A DNA stretch of 64,000 nt, taken from Hypomyces perniciosus. Its lineage: Eukaryota > Ascomycota > Sordariomycetes > Hypocreales > Hypocreaceae. Below the pieces are notes generated by a model. The model was not told the DNA's origin. It saw only the letters and a list, made by a program, of their open reading frames with translations, and made no database searches. The stretch's first letter is position 1. Each line of letters starts with the position of its first letter. The translations under genes and the position numbers were made by a program. Positions 53,632-62,075 of the stretch are shown here, one piece after another. The stretch is taken from contig SPDT01000006.1 in assembly GCA_008477525.1 (NCBI GenBank), positions 2,445,501-2,509,500 of the forward strand, written 5' to 3'.

Positions 53632-55952
53632 ATGCCCCGCAGCAGCTTCTCTCACACTCCCCTCCTCAGGGTCTCGCGGCCAGTATCAGCCTGCTCAAGA
53701 TGTGAGTTGCTCATATGCACATGCACCCATGACTGGACTCGATACATGTAAAGCTAACCATGTTTCCTTCCAGGTCGAGCTGCCAAGGTCAAAGTAAGCT
53801 GCTTCTCACTTCTCACCTTTCATCCTGTGCTGCTCCCTAACATCCGCCTCCTCCACAGTGTGATGGCAAACTCCCTGCCTGTACCGCCTGTGAGAAGGCT
53901 GGTCGCGAGAACGAGTGCTCTGCCGCAAACGATCAGTTTGCTAGAGGCAAGGAGCGGAGGTAAGCTGACAGACACCATTCCGCGCGATCCGATGAGTACT
54001 CATGACAAATGACGACAGCTATGTCGCCGCCCTTGAGCTCCGCATAGAGAAACTCGAGAGGCGCATTTCATATGCCAAATCCCGCAAGGCTTCCGTGGCC
54101 CTGCACGACCCTGACGCCTTGGCAACGGCTCAGGTCGACAGGAGAGACTCCCTGGCATCAATCCGCGCGGCAATCCATCGCAAAGCGGCCAGGAGCCGTG
54201 AAAACTCAGATGTCAACTCATTGGTTTCTGACTTCGGCTTCCTGTAAGAGAATCCCATTAGGCCCTCATAGCCACCCACCAGCTTGTTAACGCTCCCCTT
54301 TGCAGATCCGTCAACGCAACCACGATGGATTTTGAATCGTCTGTTCTCAACATGACCTTTGCGAGGCTAGTCCTGGCCGCCGTAACAAAGGATAGTATTC
54401 CGGACTCTCCCGGAAGCGATCTGCCTCCAAAGCAAACTGCCAATGCCATTTTCCACCACTTTATGAAGAATGTTTACCCTCTCTTCCCGTGTTTCTCGGA
54501 AACTTCAGCTCTAAACATACTGAACGACGTCTACCAGCAAGATCATCGGGTTACCATCAAAGACTCCGATTATTGGCTATTATACATGATACTCGCCATT
54601 GGGTCAATAGTGCAGAGCCAAAGGACACATGATGAATATTACACCAACGCCGTCGATTTCGTTTCTAGGGCATTGGTCTACGCAGATCATGCATTGACCC
54701 CCGGATACGTCACTCAAATCCAATCCCTACTCTTATTGACGCAGTACGCCATACTTGATCCAGCACACTTTGACAGTTGGCTCCTTATTGGCTTCACTGC
54801 GCGAGCCATTGTCGACCTGGGTTTTCACCAGGATCCCCCATTATCCTCTATTGCAGACCTTTCTGCACTTGATATGCGCAGGAAGATTTTTTACTGCACA
54901 TATGCTCTCGACCGGTTTGTCAAGCCATTTGTTCCCCTTTTTCTCCCTTACATATTGATCTATAGACGACTAACTCGCAACCAAGGTCAATAAGTATGGT
55001 TCATGCTCGAACCTTCTCCTTCACTGACGATACTATCCATGTTGCCTTCCCGAATATGTCCAGTATTGATCAGAGACCGTCCGAGTCCGAGTCAATTACA
55101 GGCCCACAATCTGCTGATCCCGGTCTCTTGCTTTTTCAGCTTCGCCGGGCACAGTCGTTCTGGTACCAAGAACTGTATCATGCAGACTTGGGGCCTATTG
55201 CGGATTCTTCATCCTTTGTCTGGCAAATGTGCCTCGAAATGCGAGAATGGGGAGAATCACTTCCCAAGTCACTTCCACCCGAAATACGACAAATGTTTGA
55301 ACAAGAGTTGAGATACAGCTATGTTTATTGCATCGCCCCTTCGGTCAGAGCTCCTCAGATTACCAACTATCACCGCACGCTCATTTTTGAGTATTCCCTA
55401 GCCTATCTCAAGACCATGCAGGAAATTGCCGAGGTCGGCCTCAATAGCGCATTCTACACGTACCACGACGCCTTAAAAGTGTACTTTATGGGCAATCAAT
55501 TTGTCGCTGTGCTGCGAGATGCCGAAGACATGCTACTCTCCGGCCCGCCAGTGCCAATACCAATTTCACACCCCGGAACCGCACCGGCGCCACCCGTGCC
55601 ACGGCCTCAGTTCCAGCCCGGACAACCACTGGAGGATAACCTCACCAGAAGCCTACGGTGCCTAGAGAGCGTGCCTCGGACACTGGGAAAGTATGGTGAG
55701 CGGTGGGAAGACGCTATGCTGCTACAGCAGAGCTTTGAGCATCTATCCAAGGATACGATTGAGAGACTGAGGAGGCGCAGACAGATGCACAATCTGAACG
55801 TAGAGCAGCCACCCGTCACATATCCAGCCAATGGCGGCTCAGCTCCTCCCATGACAATGCCAACCCTTGTTCAAAGCATGCAACAGCCGAGGGAGATTCG
55901 ATGGGTTGGGGTCACGTCCTCGCAAATCATGCCTGGTGGTCCACATCATTGA
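53632..55952 (+). CDS. Zn(II)2Cys6 transcription factor with fungal-specific (MHR) domain, six exons
   Basis: 663 residues from six exons (53632-53701, 53774-53793, 53859-53959, 54019-54243, 54306-54914, 54986-55952). The zinc cluster is spread over exons 1-3: VSACSR / C, RAAKVK / CDGKLPACTACEKAGRENEC, and exon 2 is only 20 nt. The cluster begins at about residue 21, an unusually short N-terminus. A helix with a heptad-like pattern (YVAALELRIEKLERRISYAK) follows. The regulatory domain (about 150-480) has IFHHFMKNVYPLFPCF, LLLLTQYAILDP, ARAIVDLGFHQDPP and, only after splicing the last intron (54915-54985), RRKIFYCTYALDRSISMV. The C-terminus is Pro-rich. Total length is an exact codon multiple, supporting the model. 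Targets unknown; head-to-head with another Zn2Cys6 gene. Confidence 0.9.
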
Positions 55953-56822
55953 GATGGTTGGTTGATTGAGTGACTCGGGCAGGTTTATGATTAGGGCGTT
56001 TTTCTTTCACATGGTGTTTTCACATGGTGCTTTCTGAAATGGCACGGCATGAATAGGGAGTGTAGATATATGGTTTGGATCATTATACCCGCCAATGAAA
56101 ATCCTTAGCGACCGGAATATGGAAGCTCTGCATCTCAAACCACATACGTCTACTATTTAAGATCCCCTCAGTTTGTTGCCATTCTATCTCCCAGAGGATG
56201 CATACCTTACAACCGGGTTATTACAGTCAACGGTTAGCATTATTCTTGTAGCTTACAACCTCCCATGTCGTGTCTCTCTGCTCCGTAAATAATGGCCCCG
56301 TGAGTAATTTACAATTCAGCTTTGATATACGATCCGTCATCCACCATTTTTTCTACCAGTAGATGGGAGATGGCAACATCTTAATAATTTCCCTCCCTCC
56401 CTGCCTCCCCCCCTTTCCTCATCCCTCGCCGTGACGCCAGCCAGATTAGAAAGGGTGAAAAAAAAAACACAACACAATTAAAAAAAAAAAGACCTTGCAG
56501 TCCCTACCCGGTGGTTGTTTTGTTTTTACCGCCACAAACTTCGTTGCAACATAGATCCCAACGCATTCATCACGCGCGGCTTGACCGTCTTGTCTTTGCT
56601 CTGGATAGGCAACTCGTGAAGCCACTGCCTGGTGGTAGCCCCCGGCGCAGATGCACATGCTCCCACGGGGCTAGCAGGGACCTGGCACCGGCGGAGGCGT
56701 CTGCGTTGACGGCTGTCCCTTTGGAGAGGAGGGGGAGGAGAAGGACTAGACGAAGGAGGCTCTTGTTTCTGGTCCTGTGATGGCGCGGCAACGACTGGTT
56801 CTTCCTTGTCATCAGTGGCTTC
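55953..56822. other. Convergent 3' flanks of Zn2Cys6 and Sfh1-like genes
   Basis: No gene seen. Contains A-runs near 56459-56490 and C/T-rich stretches near 56390-56420. Confidence 0.5.
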
Positions 56823-58653
56823 CTAGACCGCTCGAATGTCTTGCAGGTGCAGATTCTTGGTCTGGCGGGGAAGCCTTCGGTCCCGTTCGTACAAGTAGCC
56901 GCAGTTGGCGCAGAGAGACTTTGGAGAAAAGCATCAGCATAAACGGAACTGTAGGTAGTCTTATCACGCTTGGAGGGAAACTTACCTTGGGCCCAGCAGG
57001 GCCATCTCGGACTGCCCAAACGCTCGTGCCCCATGTGCGGCAGTGTGAGCAGCGCCATGTCGTTCGCTCCGCGTCAGTCAAAGCACCTCCGCCTCCGTAC
57101 CCGCCGACATCTGGGGTTCCTCGCCCACCAGGTGTTCCACCACGTGCGAGGGGACTGAGACTTCGGAAACGTCGTTTCTTCTTGGAGCGTTCGCCTCTAC
57201 CCATTCTCTCCTCCTCTACTTCGGCGGCGAAGCCAAAGGGTGTGCCACCCAGCATGCCCGTCGTGGAGCTGAAACGTGCCGTCTCACGCCGTAACCGCCG
57301 AATCTGCCGCTCGCGATCGCCTTCTCGCTTTTCCATATCCTCTTTGCTAAGGAATTCAACCTTTGGTTCCCAGTCATCCGCCAAGTGATCCGGATCGTAT
57401 CGCCAGCCGGCCTCCTGGCCCTGTGCAGCGTCGTTTGGCAGCTCTTGCTGTGTTCCACCCCATCCCCCTACCAGGCCGCCAGCCTCACATGCTTCTTTCT
57501 TTAGTCGAAGTACTGCTTCGTAAATTGCGTGTGTCATTGCTGGGATCCACTCGCCCGTCAATCCCAAATCAGCGCAGGTTACTTTTGCGAAGGCCTCTGC
57601 AGTACCGGGAGGGTGAAGAAGTGACCATTCGAATTTATCTGTGTAAAGCATCGATGAAAGGTTCAAGCTCAGATTGATGATGCATCGGTAGGTATCGTCC
57701 GGGTTGAAGTCGTCTGAGTCGGGCAAAATAGGCGTTGCCTCGGCAGTAACATCCGGTGCTTGGGACGTTTGTGGTTGTGGTGTTCCCTGGCCTCCAGTTT
57801 GTGCAGGCGTGTCTGGACGTGACACAGCCCTTGCGAAAGAGGCCGGGGAGTCATCCCGAGACTTGAGTGATGTGCCGGGCTTTGGGGTTCCGGCCGACGT
57901 TCCATTCGCGCCAGCATTCGTAGCTTGGTGTGGTGCTGGGACATGCTGTTCCGAGTGGAAAAGAGGATGAAGGGCAACGCCGGCGTATTCTTCCAGCTGT
58001 GTCCGGATTTGTTTGCTGATTTCCGCAACGACGGCGGGTCGATTTGGAAGATCGAGATCTTGCGCCAGAGTCTGCGCAAATTGATCCGTTGTGATGAGCG
58101 TTTCGTGGAGATTCCAGCAAAAGATATCCCGTAGCTTGTAAGGCACCGTCACCTCCTGCTGGCGGTACTGAGGTAGGGAGATGTCAACTGAATTGGGGTT
58201 TGGAGCTGGGAATGGAGGCGGTGGCATGAAGGATGGAACGTCCAGGTCAATGCGTATTGGTATCAATGTCAAGGGGAGATTGGCCTGGGCAGCGTTCTGC
58301 TGGTCACTCCTCACAGAGCGGCTCTTCCCCATCCAATCGCGCCATATGCCTTGGACCTCGACTGGTGATTTGGTTTCCTTGCCTGCCTTGTCAGCCAAGT
58401 CTTGTCTGCTGGCCGAGTCCTCCTTGCGCAAGCTCCGCAGGCCGGTCGGGCGGCGTCTGGTATCGTCGCTATCATCGTCCAAGTCATCGAATCCATCCTC
58501 GGCGTAATTGATGATGGTCGTCCCTCGCTTGGTGGTGCGTGAGATGGGCCCTGACGGCGCACTCGGCAGGACGGGCGTCAGAAGGGAGTTGTTGTAGGAG
58601 CGCAGTCGCGGCGCATATGTCGACAGGAAGGCCTGGGGTTTTGATCGTTCCAT
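56823..58653 (-). CDS. sfh1: SNF5/SMARCB1-family chromatin remodelling subunit (Sfh1-like) with C-terminal GATA-type finger
   Basis: Core subunit of a SWI/SNF or RSC nucleosome-remodelling complex. Two exons (58653-56986, 56918-56823; 66-nt intron) give 587 residues. The N-terminus (QAFLSTYAPRLRSYNNSLL, then INYAEDGFDDLDDDSDD) resembles Sfh1. The SNF5 domain comes in two repeats: VTVPYKLRDIFCWNLHETLI (about 165-230) and, after a Pro/Thr-rich linker, YRCIINLSLNLSSMLYTDKF with FAKVTCADLGLTGEWIPAMT (about 330-410). A basic, Gly-rich stretch precedes a GATA-like finger CSHC..CANC with about 20 residues between pairs, completed only by the last exon (SLCANCGYLYERDR). Sfh1 versus Snf5 rests on the N-terminal likeness and is less certain than the family. 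Confidence 0.9.
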
Positions 58654-59114
58654 TGTGTGCTTCGTGGGACCGTGCTGGTCATTTCATGCTGGCGCAACAA
58701 GGGAGCAAGCAGCACGCTTGGTACGCGCAAGTTGGAATCCCCACGTCGTCTGCCTGCAAGGGAAAGAGGACAGCCTGCTAGGCGGCCAGAACAGATACGC
58801 CAGCAATCACTCAAAGGCGTGAAATGTGATGCTTATCGCTGAGGCGGCAGAGTCGAGGAAACGGGATAGTGCTGTGTGGAGTGGATGGGGCGGTTCGTTT
58901 CGCCAAAGGTCGCGACTCGTGAATGGTGGTTTTCTCGATCGCGTCGATGTCTCGCCCAAAAATTGGCGGGCTTTCCTCTGCGCAAACATCGAGGTTTCCG
59001 ATTATGTAAGCGGGTGGATTGTGGGTGTGGACTGTGGATCCTCGAAGTCACCCACCTAGAGCTACCCTGGATAATCAAGATTTTCACGCCATCCTGACAT
59101 CAAATCCAACAAGC
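58654..59114. other. Promoter side of the Sfh1-like gene
   Basis: Spacer between the Sfh1-like gene start and the tRNA gene. The open frames show no recognisable protein. Confidence 0.45.
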
Positions 59115-59193
59115 GGCCGTGTGGCTCAATGGCAGAGCGTCTGACTACGATAAGTAAATCAGGAGGTTGCAGGTTCGACCCCTGTCTCGGTCA
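59115..59193 (+). tRNA. tRNA-Arg (anticodon ACG) with a 7-nt intron
   Basis: Folds as a tRNA: acceptor GGCCGTG pairs with CTCGGTC (one T-T mismatch, one G-U), D-arm GCTC/GAGC, anticodon stem TCTGA/TCAGG, T-arm GCAGG-TTCGACC-CCTGT, discriminator A. The anticodon loop reads CT-ACG-A, then TAAGTAA, then A, so seven extra bases lie just 3' of the anticodon-adjacent base, the usual place for a nuclear tRNA intron. Removing them gives a normal 7-base loop and a 72-nt tRNA. B-box GGTTCGACCCC is present, and a T-run follows at about 59230. Confidence 0.88.
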
Positions 59194-59997
59194 ATGTTGT
59201 TCGTCTTCCACGCCTTCTGGGTGTTGAAGATAATCTATTTTTGCACTTCGCTCATATGTGCTGCTTTGAGTTGATACGAACATAGAAATCGAGCAGTGCA
59301 GTGAGAAGGACAGGTTGATGGGAGAACTGCCACCTTATTCTTTTTTTCTCCCACATATATAGTCCATGTGTTTTATCGGAGACGACACACAGAGTTGTTG
59401 TTGTTGCCAGACAAGGCTTACACATGACCAAACCAGTTAACTTGCTTCGCTCTTCTTCTCACAGGGACACCGACAAATGAAATATTCAAATATTCACAAT
59501 ATATTTTCCCCAGGGTCCATGAGCCCTCATATGTCTCTCTTGCCTTCTTGCCTGATATAATATGGCTGGAGGCTATAGAGCAATGCAGTTTGACTTTGTG
59601 CCAGTGATGCAATGCAGCCTCAGTCTCCATTGAAGCATCTTAATAACGTTTGTAGTTGCATTGGGTTGCATTAGGAGAAATAGACATTACTATTGAGTGA
59701 TTTTCTGCAACGGCAGGACCTGTGAATCTGCTCTGCTCTTCCCCAAACCTGCACTCAGGACCTAATTAGGTTGACGAGGTTCGCAGCTGCCTCGTTCAGT
59801 TGATCAGGTGCCTGTCAGCTGAGTTCTCACACTCTGTGTTGTATTGTGTTGTGTTTTGTTTTGTTGTTCAACTTCTCTCTTCTCTCTCCAATCACTCTGA
59901 AGCTCCAAAGTTCACTTCTTCAACTGCTTCTCGCCATCTGCCTAATCAACTCTTGATCAGACTTTCCGTCACCCAGCTTGCCATCTCTGCCAACACA
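59194..59997. other. Spacer and leader of the CAP-domain gene
   Basis: No gene recognised. The last about 200 bp, rich in C/T and TGTTTTG repeats, are probably promoter and 5' leader. Confidence 0.5.
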
Positions 59998-60151
59998 CAA
60001 AGCAAAGCAAAGCAAAGCAAAGCAAAGCAAAGCAAAGCAAAGCAAAGCAAAGCAAAGCAAAGCAAAGCAAAGCAAAGCAAAGCAAAGCAAAGCAAAGCAA
60101 AGCAAAGCAAAGCAAAGCAAAGCAAAGCAAAGCAAAGCAAAGCAAAGCAAA
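59998..60151. repeat. Pentanucleotide array, about 31 copies of AGCAA, abutting a start codon
   Basis: 154 bp of essentially perfect AGCAA repeats, ending one base before the ATG at 60152. Five is not a multiple of three, yet the 15-bp period contains no stop in any frame on either strand, which creates artificial Lys/Gln/Ser-rich and Leu/Cys-rich open frames. It would be transcribed as 5' leader. Confidence 0.97.
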
Positions 60152-60789
60152 ATGCTGCTTCATCGGATACTCCCATTCCTCGTCCCCATCGTTGGTCTCT
60201 GCTCGGCCCAGTCCGAGGATCGCAGCCTCGCCTATGCAATGATCAACCAGGCACGCCAGGCTCAAAACATCCAGCCCCTTCTCTGGAGTCCAGACTTGGC
60301 GGCCTATGCCCAATTCTGGGCGAACCAGATGGCGAGTGGCCAGCAGCCCTTCTCTCATGCCCAAGGACAATATCGTCCTCAACAGGGAGAAACCCTCTTC
60401 GAATACCAATCCGGCCAGTGTGATACCAATTACGACAGCCCCCTACAGACTGCCGTGCGAACCTGGCTTTCCCAGGCCTCTCTGTTTAACGGCATGCCCA
60501 TCACCACTGGTCACGAGCCTTGGCTGCATTGGTGTAAGTCTTCAAATCGCCTCTGTCAGTCAGAGAATGAATGATTCTGAAACCATTCGCAGCGCAATGC
60601 ATGTGGTCCACAACCACCCATGTCGGCTGCGCTCGTGCCTATAGCATCTCTGACCCCTACAAGGTCTACGACGTCTGTCGTTTTTTCCCCGAAGGAAACA
60701 TGTGAGAAACCCCCATCTCTTGGTGCGATCTGATTCTCCTGACACATGCTAACTTCCGCCTGGCTAGACTCGGACAGCGGCCGTTCTAA
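60152..60789 (+). CDS. Secreted CAP-superfamily (SCP/PR-1-like) protein
   Basis: 170 residues from three exons (60152-60533, 60593-60701, 60768-60789; introns of 59 and 66 nt). Signal peptide MLLHRILPFLVPIVGLCSAQ. The CAP domain shows MINQARQAQNIQPLLWSPDLA, the conserved AYAQFWANQMA helix, FSHAQGQYRPQQGETLF (the GEN-like position reads GET), and after splicing HVGCARAYSI and YDVCRFFPEGNI, the usual C-terminal cap motifs; the last exon adds LGQRPF. Putative ligand residues His (FSH) and Glu (GET) are present. Fungal CAP proteins bind sterols or lipids and are secreted; the role here is unknown. The start follows the signal peptide; the repeat just upstream is in frame but not part of the mature design. 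Confidence 0.88.
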
Positions 60790-61163
60790 TCATGTTTATC
60801 GCCTCGATAGGGGAGTATGCGAGTTGAGCAATCGAAATTCGCCAATTAGCCATCAGTTTATAGGCTTGTCGAGGGGGGCGGGGGTAGCATCCTCCACCAA
60901 CATTTAGCTAGAAAATCAGAACCATTTTGCTCACTGTCATGATGATCTGACTTGGATGCGTGGTGATCCTGCTTCTCTGGCGTGTGCTCCAGTATTATAT
61001 CAAGTGAGGCTACGAAGTAGTAACTTCGTAACTCGGGAGTTTCCCCAGTGCACGGGCCAACACTTATGTCCGCCACCTAGGTATGACGTGCATCTCGACC
61101 AATTCGCAAGTTTTTTGACGGCGATAGCTTCTTCTCTATATTCACAAAGACAACCAACCAACC
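60790..61163. other. Spacer before the Zim17 gene
   Basis: 3' flank of the CAP gene and promoter of the next gene, with GAAGTAGTAACTTCGTA repeats near 61013. No gene seen. Confidence 0.45.
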
Positions 61164-61748
61164 ATGGCCTCCAAAACGACGCCTCTACTCGCCCCATTAA
61201 TGCGCCAGACTCTCCCAAGGACTCTGCGCTCAACTTCATCCTTCCAAAACACTCTACGCCACCCTCATCGCATCTTTGCGCCCTCATTATCGCCGTCCTC
61301 TTCCATCCTCCTCCGTTTCGCCCACTCAATCCCTCGCCCACCGCGCAACTATCCCTCCCCAAAGCCCACAGAGCAACAAGAACAAAACGAGGACACGCCA
61401 TCCAATGAAAGCGACAGACCAGAGTTCAAAGGTCCAGCCTACTACCAGCTCTCCTTCACCTGCGTTCCCTGTGGCCACCGCTCGCACCACAACGTCTCGA
61501 AGCAAGGCTATCACTTTGGCTCCACGCTGATTACCTGCCCGAGCTGTCGCAACCGACATGTGATAAGCGACCATCTGAATATCTTTGGCGATCGCAAAAT
61601 CACGGTTGAGGACTTGATGAGGGAAAAGGGACAGCTGGTGAAGAGGGGGAGTTTGGGTGAGGATGGGGACATTGAGTTTTGGCCGGAAGAGACCTTGCCG
61701 GGGCAGTCTGAAGGTGCTCCTGGTAAGACGGGGGAGACTTCATCATGA
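61164..61748 (+). CDS. zim17: DNL-type zinc finger protein, mitochondrial Hsp70 escort (Zim17/Tim15/Hep1)
   Basis: Single-exon gene for 194 residues. It keeps mitochondrial Hsp70 soluble and is needed for matrix protein import. The first about 60 residues are Arg/Ser/Pro-rich and lack acidic residues, fitting a matrix-targeting presequence. The DNL zinc finger (about 92-160) shows YQLSFTCVPCGHRSHHNVSK, FGSTLITCPSCRNRHVISDH with the two CxxC pairs, and the DNL motif as DHLNIFGD. The tail is acidic and Gly/Ser-rich. Start chosen at the first ATG, in the AACCATGGCC context. Convergent with the Utp20 gene. Confidence 0.93.
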   Translation: MASKTTPLLAPLMRQTLPRTLRSTSSFQNTLRHPHRIFAPSLSPSSSILLRFAHSIPRPPRNYPSPKPTEQQEQNEDTPSNESDRPEFKGPAYYQLSFTCVPCGHRSHHNVSKQGYHFGSTLITCPSCRNRHVISDHLNIFGDRKITVEDLMREKGQLVKRGSLGEDGDIEFWPEETLPGQSEGAPGKTGETSS

Positions 61749-62075
61749 AAAGAAGGATTTCTGGAAATGCTGGTTTTGATGAGGACGTTTGGGTGGGAAG
61801 TGACATGACATACTATTTATTGTACGACTAGCTAGAAAGAAGATCGGCATGCACATGGCGTCAGGGATTGAGGATACCTTACGGAGTCGCCTGTTGGGAC
61901 AGCATGGGGTATTAAAAAAGAAAAAAAGGGGACCTGGCTCGGCCCTGTACATTTTGGTCTATCTACACTTTTATAATATGGAAACCACCATGTAAACGCC
62001 CTGAAATGCATCTCCAACCAACCCCCAAAACGCCCTCGTGACTACATACTAGTATTATGGCTGTGTCTGAACTAC
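61749..62075. other. Convergent 3' flanks of Zim17 and Utp20
   Basis: No gene seen; contains an A-run near 61914-61927. Confidence 0.5.

Noticed and set aside
17750..55952. Secondary-metabolite cluster, suggested by several Zn2Cys6 regulators
   Set aside because: No polyketide synthase, NRPS, terpene cyclase, P450 or transporter genes in the window; the neighbours are housekeeping genes.
56777..57388. 203-codon plus-strand frame
   Set aside because: Antisense shadow of the SNF5-family gene, crossing its real splice sites.
59920..60409. Long minus-strand frames rich in Leu, Cys, Phe and Ala
   Set aside because: They are read from the AGCAA array, which is open in all frames; no start, homology or composition supports a gene.
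59800..60423. Plus-strand frame of about 207 codons with Lys/Ala/Gln/Ser repeats
   Set aside because: Its frame differs from that of the CAP protein and is open only because the array lacks stops.
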